Assembly (NCBI GenBank): GCA_903851385.1
Contig: CAINOC010000054.1
Coordinates: 1 to 59,135, forward strand
Origin: an uncultured Chlorobiaceae bacterium
GTDB lineage: Bacteria > Bacteroidota > Chlorobiia > Chlorobiales > Chlorobiaceae
DNA: 59,135 bases
Direction: 5' to 3'
Positions 37,563 to 45,037 of this stretch are shown here, piece by piece. The notes under the pieces were generated by a model. That model was not told the DNA's origin and searched no databases. It saw only the letters and a list, made by a program, of their open reading frames with translations. Numbering within the stretch: position 1 is the stretch's first letter; every line of letters starts with the position of its first letter. The translations under genes were made by a program, and so were the position numbers.

Positions 37563-37766
37563 ATGAGCACGTTAAGTGTCAGATTGCCAGATTCATTGCA
37601 TAAAATGGCAAAAGAACTTGCTGTTCTGGAAAATATATCGGTCAATCAGTTGATCAGCTCTGCACTGGCTGAAAAGATCTCTGCGCTGTTGACTGAAGAG
37701 TACCTGCGTCAAAGAGCTGAAAGGAGCAGTCGTGAAAAGTTTCTTTCAATGGATCCCGATTTGTAG
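37563..37766 (+). CDS. Ribbon-helix-helix antitoxin-like protein (HicB/CopG type)
   Basis: 67 residues. The N-terminus STLSVRLPDSLHKMAKELA followed by ISVNQLISSALAEKISAL is a ribbon-helix-helix DNA-binding domain of the kind found in small antitoxins. The remaining 25 residues are charged (RQRAERSSREKF), typical of a toxin-binding tail. A GGGGAGGGG ribosome site lies just before the ATG. No toxin gene is visible on either side: upstream is intergenic, and downstream an AbrB-type gene converges with six bases between stops. It may therefore be an orphan regulator or the survivor of a toxin-antitoxin pair. Confidence 0.8.
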   Translation: MSTLSVRLPDSLHKMAKELAVLENISVNQLISSALAEKISALLTEEYLRQRAERSSREKFLSMDPDL

Positions 37767-37772
37767 CCGATT

Positions 37773-38000
37773 TCAACTATCGGTACTCCAAGCCTCATCA
37801 TCTTCTGGTGATGACCATTCATTAAGTATTTCCTCGACTCCTTTCAGATATTCATCTTCAGATGAGTTTATTTTTCTTACAATCACGTGATCTCCTTTGA
37901 TTGAAAAGGTCAGAGTGTCACCAGCGTTCATATGGGCAGCCTTTCGAATAAAGGCAGGGATGGTAGTTTGACCTTTAGCGGTGATTCTTGAGACGTGCAT
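37773..38000 (-). CDS. AbrB/MazE-type swapped-hairpin antitoxin-like protein
   Basis: 75 residues. The N-terminal segment VSRITAKGQTTIPAFIRKAA is the SpoVT-AbrB DNA-binding domain, followed by GDTLTFSIKGDHVIVRKI. The acidic tail (SSEDEYLKGVEEILNEW and SPEDDEAW) resembles toxin-binding tails of PrlF/MazE-like antitoxins. A PemK/MazF or PIN toxin would normally follow, but the downstream position is occupied by the convergent ribbon-helix-helix gene. It is thus an apparent orphan. An ATG at 38000 is the only convincing start. Confidence 0.8.
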   Translation of the reverse strand: MHVSRITAKGQTTIPAFIRKAAHMNAGDTLTFSIKGDHVIVRKINSSEDEYLKGVEEILNEWSSPEDDEAWSTDS

Positions 38001-38278
38001 GATTGTTGTCTGTTGGTTGGTCTTTATTATATGATTGCGATTGTATTTTTTTATCCACCAATTACCTATATATCACCTCAACTGTAGTCGTGGTAAAATT
38101 TTGGCTCATAGATCTGCGGTATGAGCATGTCTTTTAGTGAGATGGATAAACGAAGATAAATAAATCAGGAAATAATGTAAGTTTGGTTACGCATGTGTAG
38201 GATGAAAAGAATCACATTCCCCCCTTGGATACGAAACTATACGACTGTAATGCATGAACCTCTTATGCTGAAGAAATA

Positions 38279-39160
38279 ATGGAACTAACAACAGATCTAC
38301 GTCTGGGTGATTGCGCGGAAATACTCAAAGAACTGCCGAATGATTCGGTAGACTTGATATTTACTTCACCACCCTATGCTGACCAGAGAAAACAAACTTA
38401 CGGAGGTATTCACCCTGACGAATACGTTGCCTGGTTTTTACCGATATCTGAACAACTTTTAAGAGTTCTCAAGCCAACAGGTACCTTTATCCTGAACATC
38501 AAGGAAAAGGTTGTCAATGGAGAACGGAGTACTTATGTCATGGAACTTATTCTTGCTATGAAGAAAGAGCAAGGGTGGCTTTGGACTGAAGAATTTATCT
38601 GGCACAAAAAAAACTGCTACCCGGGAAAATGGCCAAACCGGTTCCGTGACTCATGGGAACGGTTAATCCAGTTTAATAAAAACAAACAATTTTATATGAA
38701 CCAGGAAGCAGCAATGGTTCCTATGGGTGATTGGTCAAAAGCCAGGCTGAAAAACCTGAGTAATACAGACAAAATCCGAGATGAATCAAAAGTCGGCAGC
38801 GGTTTTGGAAAAAATATCTCTAACTGGCTCGATAGGGATATGGCCTATCCGACCAACGTACTGCATCTTGCCACAGAGTGCAATAACAAAAAACACAGTG
38901 CAGCCTTTCCTGAAGGACTTCCCGAATGGTTTATCAAACTGTTCACAAAGGAAGGCGATACCGTTCTAGATCCATTCATGGGATCAGGGACGACCAATGC
39001 AGTTGCGCAAAGAATGAAGAGAAACTCAATAGGCATTGAAATTGTGCCGGAGTACCATGCCATGGTCAACAATGAACTTAAACCGGTAGAGTTGTATCTG
39101 CTGGAGCAAAACAAAGGATATGACTCCTCTTTCCCTAATCGACGTATCGAAATACGTTGA
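38279..39160 (+). CDS. Type II DNA methyltransferase, beta class (N4-cytosine or N6-adenine)
   Basis: 293 residues. Catalytic motif IV TSPPYADQ (from residue 29) precedes the SAM-binding motif I DPFMGSGTTNAV (from residue 231), the order that defines the beta class; the SPPY form is most common in N4-cytosine enzymes. The region between, about 90-200, would hold the target recognition domain (e.g. HKKNCYPGKWPNRFRDSWER). It protects host DNA against the cognate endonuclease, whose gene begins inside the last 41 bases of this gene. No controller gene is visible in the 278 bases upstream (38001-38278), which are AT-rich and otherwise empty. Confidence 0.92.
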   Translation: MELTTDLRLGDCAEILKELPNDSVDLIFTSPPYADQRKQTYGGIHPDEYVAWFLPISEQLLRVLKPTGTFILNIKEKVVNGERSTYVMELILAMKKEQGWLWTEEFIWHKKNCYPGKWPNRFRDSWERLIQFNKNKQFYMNQEAAMVPMGDWSKARLKNLSNTDKIRDESKVGSGFGKNISNWLDRDMAYPTNVLHLATECNNKKHSAAFPEGLPEWFIKLFTKEGDTVLDPFMGSGTTNAVAQRMKRNSIGIEIVPEYHAMVNNELKPVELYLLEQNKGYDSSFPNRRIEIR

Positions 39161-39860
39161 AGATAACATCGGAACTTTTCATCAGAAAAGAATTGCAAGC
39201 CTTGATGGATTGAGCCTCGCTAAAGTTCTGAAAAGAAAAAATCCGTATCTGTTCAAGGCAAAGTGCGTTTTGACTGCCGAAGAAATTGTCAAAGGCCTTG
39301 TTGATGCTCATATCTCATCAAACGAAGAAACAATTTTTGGAGATTGGCTGGAAGGACTGGCAATATTTATTAATGAAAACGTTTATGGTGGCAGGAAATC
39401 AGGCATAAACGGCATTGACTTGGAATTTGATAAAGACGGGAAACGTTTCATCGTCAGTATTAAATCGGGGCCTAATTGGGGGAATTCAAGCCAGATTGAA
39501 AAAATGAAATCTGACTTCAAAACGGCAGCAAAAACCCTGCGCACCAGTAATTCAGGACTGCAGGTGGTCGCAGTAAACGGATGCTGTTACGGGAAAGATA
39601 AGAGTTCTGATAAAGGGGACTATTACAAGTACTGTGGGCAAGCATTTTGGGAGTTCATTTCAGGAAACCAGAATCTTTATACTGAAATTATTGAGCCCTT
39701 AGGGCACAATGCTGGAATAAAGAACGAAGAGTTTCGTCAGTCCTATGCTCTCATGATAAACAAATTTACAATGCATTTCGGGAAAGAGTATTGTGAACAA
39801 AATGGGGAAATAAACTGGAAAAAACTCGTAGAATACAACTCATCAGCAACCACACCTTGA
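39120..39860 (+). CDS. Type II restriction endonuclease, PmeII/EcoO109I-like
   Basis: 246 residues, overlapping the methyltransferase gene by 41 bases. Sequence such as LKRKNPYLFKAK, EETIFGDWLEGLAIF, VYGGRKSGINGIDLEF and SIKSGPNWGNSSQIEKM matches what I know of PmeII-family endonucleases related to EcoO109I. The PD-(D/E)xK-type core would use D100 in GIDLEF and K115 in VSIKSG; the position two before the lysine is Ser113 rather than an acidic residue, so another acid (for example E102) would have to serve. Recognition sequence cannot be inferred. The tight overlap suggests coupled translation, with methylase made first. A terminator follows at 39953-39975. Confidence 0.88.
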   Translation: MTPLSLIDVSKYVEDNIGTFHQKRIASLDGLSLAKVLKRKNPYLFKAKCVLTAEEIVKGLVDAHISSNEETIFGDWLEGLAIFINENVYGGRKSGINGIDLEFDKDGKRFIVSIKSGPNWGNSSQIEKMKSDFKTAAKTLRTSNSGLQVVAVNGCCYGKDKSSDKGDYYKYCGQAFWEFISGNQNLYTEIIEPLGHNAGIKNEEFRQSYALMINKFTMHFGKEYCEQNGEINWKKLVEYNSSATTP

Positions 39861-39952
39861 CTCCCCGCCAACATATCCTGAACATCATCGACTCTTACGC
39901 GTAACCCGCTAATGCCGTGATTTCGTTTATTGTGCAAAGCTCTTCTTTATCC

Positions 39953-39975
39953 AGCTGAATGATTTCAGCTTTTTT
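39953..39975 (+). terminator. Terminator of the restriction-modification operon
   Basis: AGCTGAA (39953-39959), loop TGAT, TTCAGCT (39964-39970), then TTTTTC. The 7-bp stem and T-run are on the plus strand after the endonuclease gene; it overlaps the last codons and stop of the convergent dnaG. Confidence 0.65.
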
Positions 39976-41860
39976 CTAGGATGCTTGTAATCATCTTCCT
40001 AAGATCTTGCGAAGTTTTTCCGATCTTTTTATCCAGCACCATTTTTTCCTTCAAAAGCTCAATCTCTTTATCTGTATCGTTTTCAATCAGAATATGTTCT
40101 GTGAGCACTATTTTCTGATGGATCAACGGTTCGAGAATCAGGTTTTTGAATGCATCAAGGAACATCGTCAGACACCGTTTTGCATTATCGGCGTGTACAT
40201 CTGATTGTTCGAGCCATTTATTGCTGACCGGCGGGTCAAGCAGTAAGCCGGATGCAAGATTCCTCGATTCCGGACTGCTGAAAAGGCTTATTTCAGTTGT
40301 CATGTCGATATGTTCATTTGGACTGCCGGCAATGTCATGGTAACGGCGGATCATGTGGGTAAAAATCTGCTGGGCATCCTTGTGTGGCAACTCCAGCATC
40401 GCCTCATGCGAAGCCGCAAATTCCAGTACAACATTCCCATACGCAGTGCTTTCAAGCAGCGCTTTTAAAAAGGTTTTTTCAAGAACAGACAAGTTTGGCG
40501 GCTGTTGACGTGGTGCCTGTACAGCAGATTGGTTTTCCCTTGAAAATGACTTTTTTACCTGCACAGCGCTCTCTTTTTCGAGCAGCTCCTTGAGGGCTTG
40601 CTGGCTGATGACAAGTTTTTCGGAGAGTTGCTGGAGGTAAAGTTCCTGCTGGATGCGGTCGGGGATCAGCGAAATAGTGTGCGCCATTTCCCTGATGGCT
40701 TTTGACTTGATTTCAGGATTTGAAAAATTCTCCGATTCCATGAAAACAAGGATTTGAAAGTCCTGAAACAGCATTCTGTTCTCTTCAGCGAACTTCAGAA
40801 ATCCTTCCCTTCCTTCACGGCTGACAAAACTGTCGGGATCATCACCGGAAGGAAGCATGACAATGAAGGGGGTTATGCCCTCTGCAAGCAGCGTATCAAG
40901 ACCGGTCATCATTGACTTTTTGCCGGCAGAATCCGCATCATACATGAAGAGAACACTTTTGGTGTGACGGTGCAGAATTTTTGCCTGATACCTTGTCAGT
41001 GATGTGCCGCATGAGGCTACAGCATTCGTTATTCCTGCCTGGTGAAGTGCAAGGACATCCATATAGCCTTCAACAAGAATTGCAGATTCCATCCGCCGGA
41101 TGTCATGTTTAGCCGTATTCAGCCCGTAAAGAAGTTTTGACTTTTCAAACAACCGGCTTTCAGGTGAATTCAGGTACTTGGGCGTTTGAGGGTCATCAAG
41201 CAAGGTTCTCCCTCCAAAGCCGACAACCTGCCCTCCAACGGAGAATACAGGAAATATCACCCTGCTGCGGAAGGTGTCATACCAGGAGTTTCGCTGTTTA
41301 TGATGTGTTACAAGTCCAAGATCAGTGAGATGTTCCAGTGGTATGCCTGCCCGCCTGGCTTCGTTGAAGAGGCTGTCCCATGAGTCAGACGCATATCCAA
41401 GGCCAAAGGCTTTGATTGTTTTTTCCGAAAGTGCGCGTTTAGTCACCAGATAGTCATAGCCGATTTTTCCCGCCTTGCTTTCCAGTGTTCTTTGAAAGAA
41501 CTTCGCTGCCCAGCGAAGGGTTTCGGTGCGGCTGTCTTCAAGAGCAGGGTCATGTTCTTTTTTTTCAGTAAAGCGGCTGATATCTATTCCCGTTCGTTTG
41601 GCAACCAGTTCAATTGCTTCAGGAAAGGAGACCTTCTCCATTTCCATGACAAAAGAAAAAACGTTGCCCCCCTTGCCGGTTGAAAAGCACTTGTAGATTT
41701 GTTTTTCCGGCGAAACGACAAATGAAGGGGTTTTCTCCTGAGTAAAGGGAGAGAGTGCCTTAAAGTTGCGCCCTGAAGGCTGAAGCGTCAGGTAATCAGA
41801 GATAATATCAACAATATCCGCAGCCTGACGGATATCATCTACAGTCGAATGAGGGATCAT
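39965..41860 (-). CDS. dnaG: DNA primase DnaG with degenerate zinc motif
   Basis: 631 residues. DnaG synthesises RNA primers for replication. The N-terminal zinc-binding domain is recognisable (LSPFTQEKTPSFVVSPEKQ, then YKCFSTGKGGN) but of the usual Cys-His-Cys-Cys ligands only C58 remains: S37, T40 and T61 replace the others. The TOPRIM/RNA-polymerase core is intact, with GFGGRTL, ILVEGYMDVLALHQAG, ASCGTSLT and LFMYDADSAGKKS holding the acidic metal-binding residues. A helicase-interaction-type C-terminal region follows. rpoD and rpsU are not adjacent. The stop codon lies inside the terminator of the restriction operon. Confidence 0.95.
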   Translation of the reverse strand: MIPHSTVDDIRQAADIVDIISDYLTLQPSGRNFKALSPFTQEKTPSFVVSPEKQIYKCFSTGKGGNVFSFVMEMEKVSFPEAIELVAKRTGIDISRFTEKKEHDPALEDSRTETLRWAAKFFQRTLESKAGKIGYDYLVTKRALSEKTIKAFGLGYASDSWDSLFNEARRAGIPLEHLTDLGLVTHHKQRNSWYDTFRSRVIFPVFSVGGQVVGFGGRTLLDDPQTPKYLNSPESRLFEKSKLLYGLNTAKHDIRRMESAILVEGYMDVLALHQAGITNAVASCGTSLTRYQAKILHRHTKSVLFMYDADSAGKKSMMTGLDTLLAEGITPFIVMLPSGDDPDSFVSREGREGFLKFAEENRMLFQDFQILVFMESENFSNPEIKSKAIREMAHTISLIPDRIQQELYLQQLSEKLVISQQALKELLEKESAVQVKKSFSRENQSAVQAPRQQPPNLSVLEKTFLKALLESTAYGNVVLEFAASHEAMLELPHKDAQQIFTHMIRRYHDIAGSPNEHIDMTTEISLFSSPESRNLASGLLLDPPVSNKWLEQSDVHADNAKRCLTMFLDAFKNLILEPLIHQKIVLTEHILIENDTDKEIELLKEKMVLDKKIGKTSQDLRKMITSILEKS

Positions 41861-41984
41861 GTGCCTGTTCTTAATTCTTTATATGATTGCAGGAACACTT
41901 TTTCTTTTCTTTCTATTGATTGATTACTATTGAAAAATCACAAGCTTATTTACTAAATTTACCACTGTTATTTGAAAGTTGTTT

Positions 41985-42000
41985 TTGCATGCCAATGCAA
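41985..42000. promoter_or_regulatory. Palindrome upstream of exbB; candidate operator
   Basis: TTGCATGCCAATGCAA: perfect 6-bp arms separated by 4 bases, in the 271-base gap between divergent dnaG and exbB (41861-42131). It does not resemble the classic Fur box. Regulator unknown; the rest of the gap shows no gene. Confidence 0.35.
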
Positions 42001-42131
42001 TCAAGGTAACATGACTGCCTGCGACGGGTGGTTCCCAAAGTTGTAAATATGAACGACAGTATTTCAAAGTCACACTCCGGTTTAATAATACCCCTTTTAT
42101 CTTCTTGTCAGTCAAAACAAATAAAAGTTCT

Positions 42132-42878
42132 ATGAAACATGGTTTCTTTACGGGCTTGCTCATTGCAATAACCTACGCAGTTTCCCTGGGATTTTATTTC
42201 TGGATGGGCAGCACTCCGCCGGGGTCAATGTTCCATGCTGTTTTCAATGGAGGGCTGGTTGTCTCGGTACTCATGGCATTGATTATGATGGTGATTGCCT
42301 ACACGGTGGAACGTATCATTGCTCTGAACAAAGCTTCCGGCAAGGGAAATATTCCGGAGTTTGTCCATGCTCTCAAACAGGATATTGACAACGGCTATAT
42401 TGATCAGGCCATTGCAAAATGTGATGACCATCAGAGTTCACTGGCAGCAGTGCTTCGCGCAGTGCTTGACCGGTATAAAAAGCTCTCTCAATATAATGTT
42501 ACCGATCGGGAGAAAAAGATCAGCGAAATGGAAAAAGCTGTTGAAGAGGCAACGATTATGGAAATGCCTCTTCTGGAGAAAAACCTTGTCTCAATATCCA
42601 CCATTGCCTCCATATCCACCATGGTCGGGCTTCTGGGAACAACGCTCGGTATGATCCGTGCTTTTGCCGCGATGGCTACCAGCGGAGCTCCTGACGCCGT
42701 ACAGCTTTCACTTGGCATCTCTGAAGCTCTCTTTAATACAGCGCTCGGTATTCTCGGCGGTATCATGGGTATTGTTGCCTATAACGTTTTTACCAGCAGG
42801 GTTGATCGTTTCAGCTACACCATTGATGAAGCTGCGTTCTATATCATACACACTTTAGGAACTGGTAAATCGGAATAA
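42132..42878 (+). CDS. exbB: ExbB/TolQ/MotA proton channel protein
   Basis: 248 residues from the ATG at 42132; a TTG at 42105 would extend it by nine. Three membrane segments are expected: about 4-25, a middle one near 35-57 (GGLVVSVLMALIMMVIAYTVE) and the paired helices around 145-210 with the conserved ISTMVGLLGTTLGMIRAF and LGISEALFNTALGILGGIMG. ExbB forms the pentameric stator that converts proton-motive force into movement for TonB. It starts a four-gene operon with two exbD genes and tonB, so it powers outer-membrane uptake of siderophores, cobalamin or similar ligands. Confidence 0.94.
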   Translation: MKHGFFTGLLIAITYAVSLGFYFWMGSTPPGSMFHAVFNGGLVVSVLMALIMMVIAYTVERIIALNKASGKGNIPEFVHALKQDIDNGYIDQAIAKCDDHQSSLAAVLRAVLDRYKKLSQYNVTDREKKISEMEKAVEEATIMEMPLLEKNLVSISTIASISTMVGLLGTTLGMIRAFAAMATSGAPDAVQLSLGISEALFNTALGILGGIMGIVAYNVFTSRVDRFSYTIDEAAFYIIHTLGTGKSE

Positions 42879-42884
42879 TTGCTG

Positions 42885-43418
42885 ATGTCGAGGATCAAGG
42901 CAAAAAGGGTTGGGTTTCGCATTGATATGACGCCGATGGTGGACGTTGCGTTTCTTCTGTTGACGTTTTTCATGCTGACAACCAAGTTTCGCCCTCCTGA
43001 AGTTGTAAAAATCAACCTTCCTGCATCACATTCGGTACAAAAACTGCCGGAATCAAATGTTCTAACAGTAACGGTGAGCTCTCAAAATACTTTTTTAATG
43101 GGGGTTTCTTCGCAGCAGTCCAGGGAAAAAATCTTCAATTCAGTGGTGAAGCCTAAGCTGAACGGTGCGGGATTGACGGCTGGAGCCGTTGCTGATTCAC
43201 TGAAAAAATTTAAACTTGCCGAAAACTTTCACGTCGATCGTGATGAGCTGGATAAATTTGTTGTCATGGCGCGTTTTGCTGATCCCAAGCTTCGACCGGT
43301 AGTCAGGGCCGATGCAGATGCGGGTTTCGAAGCAGTGAACTATGTCATCAAGGTTTATAAAAAAGCCAATCTGCTGACCTTCAATCTGATTACAGTCCTT
43401 AAAAAGGAGGTTCGCTGA
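42885..43418 (+). CDS. exbD: ExbD/TolR family protein, first copy
   Basis: 177 residues from the ATG at 42885 (a TTG at 42879 is also open), six bases after exbB. One transmembrane helix at about 19-38 carries the proton-handling aspartate in DMTPMVDVAFLLLTFFMLTT. The periplasmic domain is long, with an unusual insertion (MGVSSQQSREKIFNSVVKPK) compared with the second copy. It is followed three bases later by a second exbD gene. Confidence 0.92.
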   Translation: MSRIKAKRVGFRIDMTPMVDVAFLLLTFFMLTTKFRPPEVVKINLPASHSVQKLPESNVLTVTVSSQNTFLMGVSSQQSREKIFNSVVKPKLNGAGLTAGAVADSLKKFKLAENFHVDRDELDKFVVMARFADPKLRPVVRADADAGFEAVNYVIKVYKKANLLTFNLITVLKKEVR

Positions 43419-43421
43419 AAT

Positions 43422-43946
43422 ATGGGTATTGTTGATTCGCCAAGCGGAAATAGCCGCAAAAAAAAAGGGAGAAGAGGGCCTAAACGAATCGGGTTTCGTC
43501 TTGACATGACGCCCATGGTTGATGTGGCGTTTCTTCTTTTGACCTTTTTTATGTTGACAACAACCTTTTCAAAATCCAATACTATGGAGATAAATACTCC
43601 TCCTGAAAAGTTGGAAGTTAAGGTGGCAGAAAACAACGTCATGACAATGCGTATTGCGGGTGATGGAATGGCGTATTGCTCTCTCGGTAATGAGGCACCA
43701 AAGAGAATTCCCCTCTATGACGCTCATGATGCCCGTCAGCTTTCATTAAGTCCGCAGTTGCGCTCTCTCTTGAAACAGCAGACTGCGTCTAACCAGAAAC
43801 TGGTTATTGTTGTTAAGCTTAACGAAAAAGCAAAATATAAACACCTTGTCGATATTATTGACGAGCTGAATCTCATGAAAATCGACCGGTTCAGTCTGGA
43901 TGATTATACTGATCAGGATGCGCTGGAAGTAAAAAGAGCTGGTTAA
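43422..43946 (+). CDS. exbD: ExbD/TolR family protein, second copy
   Basis: 174 residues with a strong AGGAGG ribosome site overlapping the end of the first exbD. A basic N-terminus (RKKKGRRGPKRIGFR) precedes the helix DMTPMVDVAFLLLTFFMLTT, nearly identical to that of the first copy, while the periplasmic domains diverge strongly. This indicates an old duplication with helix conservation. Two ExbD proteins per ExbB channel could assemble as a heterodimer; that is inference. Confidence 0.92.
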   Translation: MGIVDSPSGNSRKKKGRRGPKRIGFRLDMTPMVDVAFLLLTFFMLTTTFSKSNTMEINTPPEKLEVKVAENNVMTMRIAGDGMAYCSLGNEAPKRIPLYDAHDARQLSLSPQLRSLLKQQTASNQKLVIVVKLNEKAKYKHLVDIIDELNLMKIDRFSLDDYTDQDALEVKRAG

Positions 43947-43976
43947 GCTTAAGAATAAGCAAAGGAGTTTCTTCAC

Positions 43977-44786
43977 GTGGCTTCAAAATTTGAAAAAAAC
44001 CATCAGGACCTTTTTAGTAAAAGAGCTCTTTCATGGTCATTCGGTGAAGAGTTTCTTGATACGGACAGGTTAAGAAGTCTGCATTACGGCAACCTTTTTC
44101 TTCGCCGCCAGGCCCATCTTTTTCTCAGTCATGGAGTTGTCATTGCAATTGCCCTGCTGTCGTTTTTCTGGCTTATAACAGCTAATTGGCAGACTCTTGC
44201 AGCATTGACCGGACTGTTTGACAAAGATACTCATCCGATGGTTGAGTGTTATGAAGTGGTCACCAGCGTCACGCAGCTTCCACCGCCTCCTCCTCTTACG
44301 GCTCCCGAGCCAACTCCAGTGACTCCTTCTTCGTCTCCTGTAGCGCCTCCGAATGTCGGAAAAATTAAAAAGGTCAACGAGGAGGAAGTCCCTCGCGAAC
44401 AGACGGTTGCCACGCAGAAAGAGTTAAAGCAGGCCATCCAGACCCAAGGCTCCGGTTCTGGAAGCGGAAGCGCCTCATCGGGTGATGAAGTGCCGATGTT
44501 TGTTCCCTGTGAAAAAATGCCCGGATTTCTTGACCAGAAAAAACCTGCCTACCCGGAAATGGCAAGAATAGCCGGTATTACAGGAAAGGTGTTTGTCAGT
44601 GTCCTTATAGGAGAAGATGGTCGAGCCATCAAAGCAAAGGTTATGAAACGTATCCCGGCTGACTGTGATGTGTTCGATGCCGTTGCCATAAAGTCCGTCA
44701 TGGAATCCAGATACTATCCCGGCATTCAGAACGGCAGCCCTATCAAGGTCTGGTTTACGGTTCCAATCAGGTTTCAGCTTGATTAA
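43977..44786 (+). CDS. tonB: TonB-family energy transducer
   Basis: 269 residues from a GTG at 43977 with AAAGGAG about nine bases upstream. A 48-residue cytoplasmic N-terminus, longer than E. coli's, precedes the single helix at about 52-72 (VVIAIALLSFFWLITANW). A proline-rich spacer follows (LPPPPPLTAPEPTPVTP), then a Gly/Ser-rich linker and the C-terminal TonB domain from about 180, with the marks KKPAYPEMARIAGITGKVFVS and SRYYPGIQNGSPI (both in part). It links ExbB-ExbD motion to outer-membrane receptors. The stop overlaps the convergent small DUF3098 gene by four bases. Confidence 0.92.
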   Translation: MASKFEKNHQDLFSKRALSWSFGEEFLDTDRLRSLHYGNLFLRRQAHLFLSHGVVIAIALLSFFWLITANWQTLAALTGLFDKDTHPMVECYEVVTSVTQLPPPPPLTAPEPTPVTPSSSPVAPPNVGKIKKVNEEEVPREQTVATQKELKQAIQTQGSGSGSGSASSGDEVPMFVPCEKMPGFLDQKKPAYPEMARIAGITGKVFVSVLIGEDGRAIKAKVMKRIPADCDVFDAVAIKSVMESRYYPGIQNGSPIKVWFTVPIRFQLD

Positions 44787-45037
44787 TCAGCTGTTGATTT
44801 TTGTTTTTGGCGATATAGTATTGCGAATATAATCCATCCATAAGCAGCTACAAGGCTTATGGGAGTGACAGAAAGGGCGAAAAAGCCGTCAACTTCCTTT
44901 TCGAGAAACATTATCCCGTAGCTTGCGGCAATAACGAGTACACCAAGAACTATCATGATATAGTTGACAGCTCCAAGTGGCATATCTGCAGCCTTTTCGG
45001 CGGTGTTAACCTGCGGTCTCTTCGGTAAAGATTTCAT
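44783..45037 (-). CDS. DUF3098-like small membrane protein
   Basis: 84 residues from the ATG at 45037. Two membrane helices are expected at about 27-46 ([20 protein letters not shown]) and 53-73 ([20 protein letters not shown]). The [14 protein letters not shown] entry and the [10 protein letters not shown] segment match DUF3098, a family of unknown function in Bacteroidota/Chlorobiota. An ATG at 44983, preceded by AAAAGG and lying after the argD stop, is an alternative start giving 66 residues; the longer form overlaps argD by 32 bases. Convergent with tonB. Confidence 0.72.
   Translation of the reverse strand: MKSLPKRPQVNTAEKAADMPLGAVNYIMIVLGVLVIAASYGIMFLEKEVDGFFALSVTPISLVAAYGWIIFAILYRQKQKSTAD

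Noticed and set aside
38001-38278. Controller-protein gene or C-box ahead of the methyltransferase
   Set aside because: Only short frames without helix-turn-helix pattern or ribosome sites; no repeated operator seen.
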